From NCBI GenBank assembly GCA_910585075.1, contig CAJUED010000030.1, forward strand, positions 1 to 46,904: DNA of 46,904 nt. Direction: 5' to 3'. A program made the position numbers and the translations under genes. Source of the DNA: an uncultured Lachnospiraceae bacterium (lineage in GTDB: Bacteria; Bacillota; Clostridia; Lachnospirales; Lachnospiraceae). The notes beneath the pieces are model-generated. The model saw only the letters and a program-made list of their open reading frames with translations. It made no database searches and was not told the DNA's origin. Shown here piece by piece: positions 1 to 8,359 of this stretch (positions are counted from its first letter, which is position 1; each line of letters starts with the position of its first letter).

Positions 1-2
1 TT

Positions 3-47
3 GCTCTACTGATTGTTGCGATTCTGAATTTGAAAAATAAGAAATAG
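3..47 (+). CDS. C-terminal end of a possible membrane protein (partial)
   Basis: The frame starting at base 3 reads ALLIVAILNLKNKK and then stops at 45-47. A hydrophobic stretch followed by a basic tail is typical of the last membrane segment of an integral membrane protein. The stop lies inside the 5' arm of the hairpin at 38-86, as expected for a gene ending at its terminator. Only 14 codons are visible, so the family cannot be named and the reading frame itself is uncertain. Confidence 0.3.
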   Translation, partial: ALLIVAILNLKNKK

Positions 48-86
48 CCGTCCTGCTCCTTGGAAAGAACTGACGGCTATTTCTTA
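38..86. terminator. Strong intrinsic terminator, probably bidirectional
   Basis: A perfect 15-bp inverted repeat (TAAGAAATAGCCGTC at 38-52 and its complement at 72-86) encloses a 19-nt loop. A/T tracts border both sides. It can end the plus-strand gene that enters the window, and it lies about 100 bases beyond the end of the minus-strand gene at 189. Confidence 0.7.
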
Positions 87-188
87 AAGTCTTAAGCATT
101 CGCCGGATTGGGTGAACAGCACTCACCTTCCGGCTCCCTTGTTAAGCACATTATACACAACACAAAGCAATTTTTTAACGGCAATTTT

Positions 189-944
189 TCAAATCCCTTT
201 TGCCGCCTCATTTACACATCTTAAAGCATTCAAGCTTCTTGGATAGCCGATAAACGGCAGGCATTGAGAAATCACCTTAATCAAAAACCCTTTATCGTTG
301 CCGATTCTCATATTTGCTGCAGCATGGCTGGTAAGCTGAGGCTCACAGCCGCCCTGCGCCGCAAGGAAACAAAAAGTTATCATTTCCCGCTGCTGATAAT
401 CAAGACCGCCACGGGTATAATAGTCGCCAAAGCAATTCGCGGCCAGCCACAGATTAATATGCCGGCTCTCCTCCGGCCCGGATTTCCAAAAATCACGCAT
501 CCCTTCCCCAAAAATATCTACCTGGGCCTGGCTCCCCGCTTCTCTGCGGTTTTCCGTAGTTGTAGTCGCCTGGGATGGAAGTGGCAGCTCAATTCCTTTT
601 TCCGTCAGCACTTCATTTGTAATCTTTAAGAAGGGAAATACCCGTCCTATTCCCAAATATGCCACTGCCTGATAGACAATTTCCTTAATTTCCACAGGTG
701 TAACTCCAAAATTAAGTGCTGCTGACATCATAGCCCGAAACTCGTCCATTCCCTGACATCCCAGCAATGTGGCAAGAATTGCCATAAACCGGGTCTTGTC
801 ATCCAGGTCATCCTGTCCCACCACCTCATCAAAAGCAAAGTTGTCGAAACGCTCGATAAACTCCGGATCCGTCTCTAAAAACTTTGACTCGTAACCTGGA
901 AACATTTTTTCATGATAAGCTTTTGCATTTTCCGTAATTGCCAT
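189..944 (-). CDS. Carboxymuconolactone decarboxylase (CMD) family protein with two domains
   Basis: The 251-residue protein carries two CMD/AhpD-like helical domains, at about residues 40-115 and 150-240, joined by a Thr/Glu-rich linker. Domain 1 has the typical run ending in GVTPVEIKEIVYQ. Domain 2 has the matching segment QREMITFCFLAAQGGCEPQLTSH. The classical AhpD CxxC pair is absent; domain 2 has C192 and C200 plus H207 instead. CMD proteins include gamma-carboxymuconolactone decarboxylases and peroxidase-like enzymes, and stand-alone clostridial double-domain forms are uncharacterised. I start at the ATG at 944 because GAAGGAGGA lies 7 nt upstream; an in-frame ATG 10 codons earlier has no such site. 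The gene stands alone, about 190 bp downstream of the class II aldolase gene. The substrate is unknown. Confidence 0.8.
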   Translation of the reverse strand: MAITENAKAYHEKMFPGYESKFLETDPEFIERFDNFAFDEVVGQDDLDDKTRFMAILATLLGCQGMDEFRAMMSAALNFGVTPVEIKEIVYQAVAYLGIGRVFPFLKITNEVLTEKGIELPLPSQATTTTENRREAGSQAQVDIFGEGMRDFWKSGPEESRHINLWLAANCFGDYYTRGGLDYQQREMITFCFLAAQGGCEPQLTSHAAANMRIGNDKGFLIKVISQCLPFIGYPRSLNALRCVNEAAKGI

Positions 945-1136
945 TGCTATTTCCTCCTTCAACCTATTCATCACTTTTCAGGCCATGCCCACATTTTCTG
1001 ATTATAATTATACAAAACGTCTTTATGCAAAACAATTCTATTTTAAGGGATTTCCAATTAGAAAAACTTATACAATTACTTTTCAGAGGTTATCCACAGA
1101 CTCGCGCCACATAAAAAATATTCGAAGATAAACCCC

Positions 1137-1847
1137 TCAGACACCGCCGCGCTCCCCATATCTGTTTCTCCTGCTTGCCGGATGATTCTCAAGCAGCGAC
1201 TCCATCTGCTCCGGTTCAAGGTCCCTTACTTCTCCAACCTGTTTTGCCAGTCCATAAATTTTCAGAACCTCCTCTGCCGCCTCCACAAGGCTGACGGCAA
1301 ACTCCAAATCCTTCCCCACGGCAATCACCCCATGGTTCGCCAAAAGAATCAGATCGTGGGTCGCAATCGCTTCTTCAATCCCATCCGCAATATGCACCGT
1401 CCCCGGCTCCCCGTAGGGCAGACAGGGGATTTCCTCAAAAAGCAGCGCAAAGGTTGTGGAGCAGTTCAGCTTTATCCCCTTTCCGCAATACGCATATGCG
1501 CTCAGATACGGAGCATGTAGATGAGCCACAGCCCTGCAGTCCGGCCGACTCTTTAACGCCGCCATATGCAGCAGATACTCGCTGGAACGTTTCAGAGAGC
1601 CGTCTATCTGCTCTCCATCCTTTAAAACTGCAATCTTACTTTCATCCAAAAGGGATTTGCGGGTGCCGGAAGGCGTAATATACAGCAAATCCTTTTCTCT
1701 GTCATAGATAGAAAGGTTGCCCTCCAGGGTGTTGACCAGCCCTTTTTCATCCATAATTTTGGCATACTGTACCAGCTCCTTCTTGATTTCTCCCCTGATT
1801 TCTTCCTTGATTCCTCTCTTACCTTCCGCTTTGTTTTTATCAGTCAT
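1137..1847 (-). CDS. Class II aldolase/adducin family protein (sugar-phosphate aldolase-like)
   Basis: This 236-residue protein matches the usual length of fuculose/rhamnulose-phosphate aldolases and ribulose-5-phosphate 4-epimerases. The Zn ligands of the family are visible as H109 and H111 (HLH) and H172 (NHG), and the acid/base Glu is probably E90 (SSEYLLH). The N-terminal 20 residues are strongly charged and precede the fold, which begins near KKELVQYAKIMDEKGL. It should perform a retro-aldol cleavage or epimerisation of a phosphorylated sugar in the cytoplasm. No kinase or isomerase gene neighbours it, so the substrate cannot be named. AGGAGG sits properly before the ATG. Confidence 0.85.
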   Translation of the reverse strand: MTDKNKAEGKRGIKEEIRGEIKKELVQYAKIMDEKGLVNTLEGNLSIYDREKDLLYITPSGTRKSLLDESKIAVLKDGEQIDGSLKRSSEYLLHMAALKSRPDCRAVAHLHAPYLSAYAYCGKGIKLNCSTTFALLFEEIPCLPYGEPGTVHIADGIEEAIATHDLILLANHGVIAVGKDLEFAVSLVEAAEEVLKIYGLAKQVGEVRDLEPEQMESLLENHPASRRNRYGERGGV

Positions 1848-1974
1848 GCTTTTCCTCCTGCATTAAAACTTTTATCTATTTCATTCCCGGACTTAAGCCA
1901 ATACGCCGCCGCAGGCTGTAGGCCATTCGCCCTTGCTTCGTCTTTCCAAACGCAACAAACAGCAGCAACCGTTC

Positions 1975-2110
1975 AGTCCATGAGAACTCGCAAACCGGAC
2001 TAAGAGTCAACAACCTCACCGCAAGCAACGGGGCATCAAGCTTGCAACGCTGCAGAGCAGTGAGGTATCGGACCCCTATTCATTACAATGAATCCGCCCT
2101 ATCCGGAATT
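1975..2110. repeat. Palindromic intergenic repeat, CCCCG type (copy 1)
   Basis: The gene-free stretch 1848-2133 contains GAGTCAACAACCTCACCGC, CAAGCAACGGGGCATC and GTATCGGACCCC, plus the small palindrome ATTCATTACAATGAAT. The same string order (AGTCAATAACCCCGC, CAAGCAACGGGG, ATTGGACCC) recurs at 24436-24475. It looks like a dispersed structured repeat lying between the exporter operon and the aldolase gene. No coding potential is evident. Confidence 0.5.
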
Positions 2111-2133
2111 GCATCCGTTCTCTTATCTCCCGC

Positions 2134-2949
2134 TCATCCTCCGCTGCTGTCATACCTGCGCAGTCCCTGCCGCCATACCAGGGAAGCAATCCCCGCCAGA
2201 ACCAGCGCAACCACAGGCGAGAGCATACACAGCCACGCAGGTGCATCCGGCTTTCCCATAAGCCAGGACGCAGGATAAAAATTCAAGAAAGCCACCGGCA
2301 CAATCCCTGTCACCAACACTCGAAACGCCCTGCCGAAAATCGTAATAGGATACTTTTGCGTCAGAAGATAAATCTGCGTAAATATGGAGCCTAAAGCTCC
2401 CGCCTTGGTTGTCCAGAAGGACACACAGGAAATCAGGAATCGGATGCATACCACAATCACGCCCCCTGACAGAATAAACAGGCAAAACCAAAGGATATGC
2501 CACAGCCCCCATTCTGCCCCGGCAAGGGACAGGCCTGTAATAACCAGCCCAAATCCCATCAGTGTATCGCACAACCCGGTGTAATTAATATCGCCGCCCA
2601 CCAGCTGCAAAAAGGGGCTCACAGGGCGCAGCAGATACATATCGAAGGTACCGCTCCAAATCTCCTCCTCAATTTTTGCCAGCTTGTGAAAAAAGATGGA
2701 AAAAATACTCCAGGAAATCATGAACATCCCATAAAGCACCAGCAAATCCCCCACACTCCATCCCCCTAGGGCATGGAAACGCCAGGTAATCACTGACAGC
2801 TGTACAATATTAGCGCCATTGAGCAGCACCACGCTGACCAGACTCATCCAGAAATCCGCCCGATACTGCAAAATCCCCCGCATGGTCATTTTCAGCAGAG
2901 AGCCATATATTTTTATATGAAATTTAAACTCATCCATCTGATTTTTCAT
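2134..2949 (-). CDS. ABC-2 type exporter permease (second permease)
   Basis: The 271-residue integral membrane protein has about six hydrophobic segments and belongs to the DUF990-like ABC-2 permease group usually paired with a second permease and an ATPase. Characteristic features are the segment WSGTFDMYLLRPVSPF after the second helix pair and a C-terminal helix followed by basic residues. The start is the ATG at 2949, preceded by GGAGGAT; an upstream in-frame ATG seven codons earlier lacks a site. It is the last gene of the exporter operon (ATPase-permease-permease) and is separated from the previous permease by a hairpin repeat. The transported compound is unknown; drug, lipid or polysaccharide export are known roles for the group. 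Confidence 0.8.
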   Translation of the reverse strand: MKNQMDEFKFHIKIYGSLLKMTMRGILQYRADFWMSLVSVVLLNGANIVQLSVITWRFHALGGWSVGDLLVLYGMFMISWSIFSIFFHKLAKIEEEIWSGTFDMYLLRPVSPFLQLVGGDINYTGLCDTLMGFGLVITGLSLAGAEWGLWHILWFCLFILSGGVIVVCIRFLISCVSFWTTKAGALGSIFTQIYLLTQKYPITIFGRAFRVLVTGIVPVAFLNFYPASWLMGKPDAPAWLCMLSPVVALVLAGIASLVWRQGLRRYDSSGG

Positions 2950-2954
2950 TATAA

Positions 2955-3066
2955 TCCTCCATGCTTCCAATTGCCCGCAAATCTGAGCGCCAGCACAAAT
3001 TTGTATGGTTGAAAAACAGAAATTTATTTCTACAGAAATTCATTTCTGTTTTTTCAACCTATCCTC
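2955..3066. repeat. RBS-flanked hairpin repeat (copy 1)
   Basis: A dispersed element sits between the two permease genes. It contains CCGCAAATCTGAGCGCCAGC, then ACAAATTTGTATGGTTGAAA, then an A/T-rich hairpin (CAGAAATTTATTTC... with CAGAAATTCATTTCTG). The same order is found at 37603-37677. Minus-strand GGAGGAT motifs stand at both ends, one of them acting as the ribosome-binding site of the downstream permease. Confidence 0.7.
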
Positions 3067-3865
3067 CCTGCACCGTCAAATGCCTGTGCATCCTTCCCCA
3101 CAGCAAATGCCCTGCCAAAAACAATACCACTCCCCACACCGCCTGCAGCAACAGCCCTGACCAAATCTCCCGCTCTGTCACAGCTCCGGTATAAATATTC
3201 AGCGGCGTTTCAAAAATACACCGAAAGGGCAGCACCCGAATCACCGCCTGCATCCAATCCGGATAAAGCCAATTGGGAATCAGTTTTCCTGACAAAATCG
3301 TAATAATACCGCTGTATGCCATGGTGAGCTGCTTGATATTCGTAGTTGCAAAGCACACCATGCCCAACAAAAAATTCAGGGAAAACAAAATCAGGAAGCT
3401 AAGCGCCACACTGACCACAAATCCCGCTCCCCATAGAAATCCCGGCGGCAGCATCATCCCCAGGAACAATACCCCCATAAACCATGCCGGAACCACCAGC
3501 CACAAAATGGAAAAAACAGCTGTCCCAACGTTCCGTGCAAAGAGCTGCCCCTGCAAATCCATAGGCCGAAGTAAATCCGTATCGATACGCCCCGTGCGCA
3601 CCTGACCGGAAATATAATTCTGCGGCGCAGTAGACAAAGCCGATGGATAAAACACAATATCAAGGGCCACAGCCAACATGGCATAAGTGGTCATGGATGC
3701 CAGCGGCCTGCCCACCATAGCCGGATCCTGGGCGTACAGCACCGTCCACAGGCTGCGCACCCCATACATGGCAATCATCCCATAAATCAGCTTCAGGAAA
3801 AAATCCGCCCGGTACAGTCCCATACAACGCTGTTCTGTTTTCAAAAAAGCCGCAAAAGTTCTCAT
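3059..3865 (-). CDS. ABC-2 type exporter permease (first permease)
   Basis: This 268-residue protein has six predicted membrane helices and belongs to the same ABC-2 group as its downstream neighbour, the two probably forming a heterodimeric channel. The cytoplasmic segment ISGQVRTGRIDTDLLRPMD corresponds to the LLRP motif of the partner. Its ATG overlaps the stop of the ATPase gene in an ATGA arrangement (4-bp overlap), showing translational coupling. The distance to the next gene is enlarged only by the repeat at 2955-3066. Substrate not predictable. Confidence 0.82.
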   Translation of the reverse strand: MRTFAAFLKTEQRCMGLYRADFFLKLIYGMIAMYGVRSLWTVLYAQDPAMVGRPLASMTTYAMLAVALDIVFYPSALSTAPQNYISGQVRTGRIDTDLLRPMDLQGQLFARNVGTAVFSILWLVVPAWFMGVLFLGMMLPPGFLWGAGFVVSVALSFLILFSLNFLLGMVCFATTNIKQLTMAYSGIITILSGKLIPNWLYPDWMQAVIRVLPFRCIFETPLNIYTGAVTEREIWSGLLLQAVWGVVLFLAGHLLWGRMHRHLTVQGG

Positions 3866-4848
3866 ACCGCCCGGCCGCCTTCCTGATAAATGTCCCTGAC
3901 TACCTGTTCAATATCCGCATTTTGAATTACAATATCCCGTATGGGCGTTCCCATCTGCCTTATATGGGAAAGTATCTCGTCCACCGTATAACTGTTCCGG
4001 TCAAACAAAACTACCAGACGCCCGTCTCTCATTTTTTCCGTTTTCACATCCGGAAGTACCAGCGCCGGGCACTGCCCGTCAAACTGCAGCTCCATCCGCC
4101 GCTGTCTGCCATAGCGCTCCCTCAGCCCCTGAATACTGCCATCATAAAGAATGGTTCCCGCATTGATCACAATCACCCGATTAACCAATTTTTCCATATC
4201 CACCATATCGTGGGTTGTAAGCAGCACCGTCACGCCCCGCTCCCGGTTAACCTCCAGAATAAACTGACGCAAACGCTCCTTTGCAACCACATCCACCCCA
4301 ATGGTAGGCTCGTCCAAAAACAAAATGCCCGGATCGTGCATCAGCGCCGCTGCCAAATCCGCCCGCACACGCTGTCCCAGGCTCAGCTGCCGCACCGGCT
4401 GGTTGATAAAAGACCCCAAATCAAGCAAATCCGAAAACCCATCCAGGTTTTTTTGGAACACTTTGTCTTCCACCCGGTACATTTCCTTCAGTATACGCAG
4501 ACTGTCAATCACCGGCACATCCCACCACAGGGAAGACTTCTGACCGAATACCACGCCGATATTATGTAAATGCGCCTTCCGGTCTTTGTGGGGAATCAAT
4601 CCATTTACCCTTACCTCGCCCCCGGTAGGCACCAAAATACCGGAAAGCATCTTGATAGTGGTAGACTTTCCCGCGCCGTTTTGTCCGATATAGCCCACAA
4701 TCTCCCCGTCTTCTATGGAAAAATTGATCCCATCCACTGCCCGCCGCTCTATGTACTGTGGCCGCACCAGCGACCTAAGAGCCCCGAACCGGCCCTCCAC
4801 AGGCTGGGCAATCCGATATACCTTTGACAGATTTTTCGCCGTAATCAT
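3862..4848 (-). CDS. ABC exporter ATP-binding protein
   Basis: The 328-residue ATPase shows all expected motifs: Walker A GQNGAGKST at 55-63, Q-loop near 103 (VVFGQKSSLWWD), signature LSLGQR at 155-160, Walker B ILFLDEP at 175-181 and the switch His in TTHD (213). The FGQKSSLWWD segment is characteristic of the ATPases that pair with DUF990-type permeases. The C-terminal 90 residues form an extra domain typical of this group. It energises the two permeases encoded directly downstream. GGAGAGAGG precedes the start by about nine bases. Promoter candidate at 4893-4922. Confidence 0.9.
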   Translation of the reverse strand: MITAKNLSKVYRIAQPVEGRFGALRSLVRPQYIERRAVDGINFSIEDGEIVGYIGQNGAGKSTTIKMLSGILVPTGGEVRVNGLIPHKDRKAHLHNIGVVFGQKSSLWWDVPVIDSLRILKEMYRVEDKVFQKNLDGFSDLLDLGSFINQPVRQLSLGQRVRADLAAALMHDPGILFLDEPTIGVDVVAKERLRQFILEVNRERGVTVLLTTHDMVDMEKLVNRVIVINAGTILYDGSIQGLRERYGRQRRMELQFDGQCPALVLPDVKTEKMRDGRLVVLFDRNSYTVDEILSHIRQMGTPIRDIVIQNADIEQVVRDIYQEGGRAV

Positions 4849-4892
4849 AACAGAGTAACCTCTCTCCTTTTCACTTCACCAATTCCCTATAT

Positions 4893-4922
4893 AATATATA
4901 CTAATTCCATACCCTATTGCAA
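4893..4922 (-). promoter_or_regulatory. Promoter of the ABC exporter operon
   Basis: On the minus strand TTGCAA (4917-4922) and TATATT (4893-4898) are separated by 18 bp, about 45 bp upstream of the ATPase start. It resembles a vegetative sigma-A promoter. Confidence 0.5.
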
Positions 4923-4964
4923 CTTGAAAACCATAGCCCTCTCTGCAAAAAAATATATTTTTAA

Positions 4965-4992
4965 TTGCATTTATGATATTTGATGCTAGAAT
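4965..4992 (+). promoter_or_regulatory. Promoter of the MBOAT/SGNH pair
   Basis: TTGCAT (4965-4970) and TAGAAT (4987-4992) are 16 bp apart on the plus strand, about 65 bp upstream of the MBOAT start. It is divergent to the exporter promoter. The fit is fair, not perfect. Confidence 0.45.
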
Positions 4993-5058
4993 GTAAATAG
5001 CGCCAGTGGAAGCTAATGCAAATACTCTGGAGACTAAAAAGAAAGAGACAACCACAAA

Positions 5059-6435
5059 ATGCTTTTCAGTTCAATGATTTTTATATGGATTTTTCTTCCC
5101 ACTGTTATTGGAATCAATTTTCTTTTGACAGTTCTTCCACTCCCTTCCCATAAAATACGGATTTCCCTCAAAAACGGTTTCCTGTTGGCCGCCAGCCTGC
5201 TATTTTATGCCTGGGGAAACATTGCTTACCTGCCGGTACTCATATTTTCCATTTTGTTTAATTATTATGGCGGATTACTGATTGGAAACAGTATGGGCAA
5301 AGGGAACGGAAAAACAAAACTGGCCTTCATTCTTGGCATAGATATCTGCCTTTTAATTTTATTTAAATACTTTGGCGTCATTGTCATAGGGATTTCTTTT
5401 TTTACCTTTCAGGCAATGTCCTATGTAATCGATGTGTATACAGGCAAAGTACAGACACAGAAAAAAATATTGGATTTTGCCCTGTACGTCTCCTTTTTCC
5501 CACAATTAGTGGCAGGGCCTATCGTAAAGTACGGTGACGTTGCCCAGCAGCTGGAAAACCGGCAGGAAACCGTCTTTCTCTTTGCAGAGGGGCAGAAGCG
5601 TTTTTGCTATGGACTTGGGAAAAAAATTCTCTTGGCCAATACCTTTGCGGAGGCCGTGGATAAAATATGGGCCTTTGACACCACAAGACTGGGTTCTCCC
5701 GCCGCATGGATTGGCATTCTATGTTATACCCTGCAGATTTATTATGATTTTTCCGGATATTCCGATATGGCCATAGGCCTTGGCCGGATGCTGGGTTTTC
5801 GATTTGGAGAAAACTTTGCCTATCCCTACACTTCCCTGTCAATACGTGAATTTTGGCGCAGATGGCATATGTCTCTGTCTTCCTGGTTTAAGGAATATGT
5901 ATACATACCCCTGGGAGGAAGCAGGCAGGGGCAAAAGCGCACCTGCATCAATCTGTTTCTTGTGTTTTTACTCACAGGCGCATGGCACGGGGCCAACATT
6001 ACTTTCGTGGCATGGGGCGTTTATTATGCGCTGCTTCTGATCCTGGAGCGGCTCCTTTTGGGACGGGTACTTGATAAAAATCCTGTCAAGATTTTCAATT
6101 GGATCTACAGCATGTTTTTTGTCATGCTGGGCTGGGTGCTGTTTCGCTCAGACTCCATTTCGCAGGCGATAGAATATATAAGGCAGCTGTTTTCGGGAAC
6201 GGCTTCGGACGCCATGCTGATCATGGCCATGCCCACAAGAATGATGGCGGTTCTTCCGGCCGGACTGTTGTTGACAGGACTATTACAGCGACTTCTGGGA
6301 AAGCAATACGAAAAAGTAAAGAACCTTCTCCCGGTCAGGATATGCGACTTGTGTGTGCAGACAGTCATTCTGATTTTATCCATTTTTATGCTGGTAAACG
6401 GAACCTATAACCCCTTCATTTATTTTCAGTTTTAA
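5059..6435 (+). CDS. MBOAT family membrane O-acyltransferase (AlgI/DltB-like)
   Basis: The 458-residue polytopic protein has the length and profile of AlgI/PatA. The two diagnostic histidines are in RRWHMSLSSWFKEYVYIPLGG and TGAWHGANITFVAWG; the second is the invariant MBOAT His within membrane. These enzymes pass acyl (usually acetyl) groups from a cytoplasmic donor across the membrane to an extracellular SGNH acetyltransferase. The following gene encodes such an SGNH protein, so the two probably O-acetylate a secreted polysaccharide or wall polymer. The ribosome-binding site is weak (AGAAAGAGA). No polymer synthase is nearby, so the acceptor is unknown. Confidence 0.88.
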   Translation: MLFSSMIFIWIFLPTVIGINFLLTVLPLPSHKIRISLKNGFLLAASLLFYAWGNIAYLPVLIFSILFNYYGGLLIGNSMGKGNGKTKLAFILGIDICLLILFKYFGVIVIGISFFTFQAMSYVIDVYTGKVQTQKKILDFALYVSFFPQLVAGPIVKYGDVAQQLENRQETVFLFAEGQKRFCYGLGKKILLANTFAEAVDKIWAFDTTRLGSPAAWIGILCYTLQIYYDFSGYSDMAIGLGRMLGFRFGENFAYPYTSLSIREFWRRWHMSLSSWFKEYVYIPLGGSRQGQKRTCINLFLVFLLTGAWHGANITFVAWGVYYALLLILERLLLGRVLDKNPVKIFNWIYSMFFVMLGWVLFRSDSISQAIEYIRQLFSGTASDAMLIMAMPTRMMAVLPAGLLLTGLLQRLLGKQYEKVKNLLPVRICDLCVQTVILILSIFMLVNGTYNPFIYFQF

Positions 6436-6483
6436 AATTGCCTTGGGCAACGATATTTTGCACTCCTGTACCATACTCTTATA

Positions 6484-6523
6484 GTCAGTGCAGTAAATTG
6501 CTCAGATCTGTCCGGACTGTTAC
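6484..6523. repeat. CTGTTAC palindrome family (copy 1)
   Basis: GTCAGTGCAGTAAATTGC followed by TCTGTCCGGACTGTTAC is closely matched by 11966-12004. The unit lies in the 124-bp gap between the MBOAT and SGNH genes and is one of at least three related elements in the window. Confidence 0.65.
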
Positions 6524-6559
6524 GTTTTAGCTCTGCAAAAGAAAGGTGTGATTTTAACT

Positions 6560-8227
6560 ATGAAAAAAGACAAAATTTATGCACTCACGAGTATTGCCAT
6601 ATTTATGACTGTATTGATTCTGCCGTCCCTTTTGTGGCTTTGCGCCGGTCTTCTGCCCGGCCACCAGCGAGCCCTTGATTACGATCTGGGAGAAAACTGC
6701 GCCATGGCCTCTTTTCCTGAAACCTTCAGCGTCACATATATGCAGGAGGTAGAGGCCTATTACAATGACAGGCTTCCCTTCCGCTCCATGATGATATCGG
6801 CCAATCGTGAAATCGACGCCTTTATGGACGAAACCTATGATGATGTTGTTGTGCCACATCTGGCAAAGCTGGTACAAAAAAATGTCGCCCCGGCAACGTC
6901 GGAACAGGCCTCTTTACAGAAAACAGAACAAAATGCCATTCAAAAGAAAACAGATGACCAGACAAAAAATTCCAATGAAGCGGTCATTTCAGATAAAGTG
7001 GTACAATCAGACGGCACCCAGGAAACTCTCTCAGAGACCGCCGCGAAAACCCAGGGGGATTTCGCAGAAACGGGAATCAGGGAAGATGCCCCTGATATGG
7101 AAACTTCCTCTGGCGGCAAAACTCTCCCCGATGAAAAAGTTCCCTCTGACGAAGAAACTTCTCTTAACAGGGAAGGAGAAGAATCCGACGGAGAGGAAGA
7201 AACCCTCAAAGAGAATAAAGAGAGCCTGAAAGATAATGAACCCTCCCCGGAAGAAAGTGAGAAAAATCCGCAAGAAACTAAAGAGGCCCCGGAATCTGCC
7301 AGGGAAAACCCCTTATTTGAAAACGAAAATCCCACTTACCTTATGCCAAAGATACACAATGATTCTGTGCTGGAGGGCAGTGATAAATGGCTGTTTTTCA
7401 TGCTGGAAAATAGTTTGGAGGATTACCAGGGCACCAATATATTCAGCCAGGCACAGCTGGAAGAATATGTGGCCAACATGCAGGCCATACAGCGAAGCTG
7501 TGACGCCACCGGAAAGAGTCTGTATTTTTTGATACCCCCAAACAAAGAGCAGGTCTATTCTGAGAAAATGCCGGATATTACGGTCTACGATAACTATAAA
7601 AGACAACAGCGCCTGGTGGATTACATTCACGCCAACACAAATCTGAAAGTTGCCTATCCCCTGTCAGAGATGCGCTCTGCCAAGGGAAAACACCAGGTAT
7701 ATTTTCGGACGGATACCCACTGGAATTATGCAGGCGCTTTTGTGGGAGTACAGGCTTTGTACGCTTTGATGGGAATGCCGACCACCAGCTTAAGCAGCGT
7801 GCCCACAGAGCAGTTTTACGTTTCCCCGTCGGAGATTGGCGATTTGATCGGCGTGGGCAATTTAAGCCCGGAAGTGTATGGGGGCGACGTGAATTACTCC
7901 GTGGGCTACAAAGCGGATGTCATTGCAAATGTTGTGGCAGGCGGCGATCCCGGGTCTAATTTTTACAGTGCCACATCCCCTTCAGGACAACCCTGTAATC
8001 TTGTTGTGGTGGGGGATTCCTTCCGGATTTATGCCGGGCTGTTTCTGCAAAAGGATTTCAGCAGCTGTACACTGGTTAAATACAAATATTCGGGAGATCT
8101 GAATAACACAAACGCCATAAATGCCATCAAAGCTGCAGACTGTATTATCATTTTGCTGGCAGAGCGGGATTATGTGTTTATGCCAGGTATTTCCTCAGAG
8201 ATACAAAATATCTTGAACGGGTCGTAA
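6560..8227 (+). CDS. Membrane-anchored SGNH/AlgX-AlgJ-like O-acetyltransferase (DHHW-type)
   Basis: The 555-residue protein has an N-terminal signal anchor (about residues 8-30) and an extracellular catalytic domain. The nucleophile lies in VVGDSFRIYAG and the Asp/His of the triad in RTDTHWNYAGA, the AlgJ/AlgX (DHHW) arrangement. Between the anchor and the domain is an unusual linker of about 150 residues (roughly 110-265) made almost entirely of Glu, Lys, Ser, Thr, Asp and Pro, which would span the thick Gram-positive wall. It should accept acetyl groups from the upstream MBOAT protein. I choose the ATG at 6560 (AAAGGTG 11 nt upstream) over a GTG at 6548 that overlaps this site. The acceptor polymer is not evident. 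Confidence 0.8.
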   Translation: MKKDKIYALTSIAIFMTVLILPSLLWLCAGLLPGHQRALDYDLGENCAMASFPETFSVTYMQEVEAYYNDRLPFRSMMISANREIDAFMDETYDDVVVPHLAKLVQKNVAPATSEQASLQKTEQNAIQKKTDDQTKNSNEAVISDKVVQSDGTQETLSETAAKTQGDFAETGIREDAPDMETSSGGKTLPDEKVPSDEETSLNREGEESDGEEETLKENKESLKDNEPSPEESEKNPQETKEAPESARENPLFENENPTYLMPKIHNDSVLEGSDKWLFFMLENSLEDYQGTNIFSQAQLEEYVANMQAIQRSCDATGKSLYFLIPPNKEQVYSEKMPDITVYDNYKRQQRLVDYIHANTNLKVAYPLSEMRSAKGKHQVYFRTDTHWNYAGAFVGVQALYALMGMPTTSLSSVPTEQFYVSPSEIGDLIGVGNLSPEVYGGDVNYSVGYKADVIANVVAGGDPGSNFYSATSPSGQPCNLVVVGDSFRIYAGLFLQKDFSSCTLVKYKYSGDLNNTNAINAIKAADCIIILLAERDYVFMPGISSEIQNILNGS

Positions 8228-8276
8228 CAGTTCAACTATCATAAGAAAATCTTATTAAGAATCTCTGAAAACAAAA

Positions 8277-8306
8277 TTGCTTCCGAAACCAACTATACAT
8301 TATAAT
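8277..8306 (+). promoter_or_regulatory. Promoter of the aldo/keto reductase gene
   Basis: TTGCTT (8277-8282) and a consensus TATAAT (8301-8306) are separated by 18 bp, 53 bp upstream of the start codon. Confidence 0.6.
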
Positions 8307-8359
8307 ATAAACAATATTCATCAGCAGCGAATAACGATAAAATTGAAGGAGGAAACACA

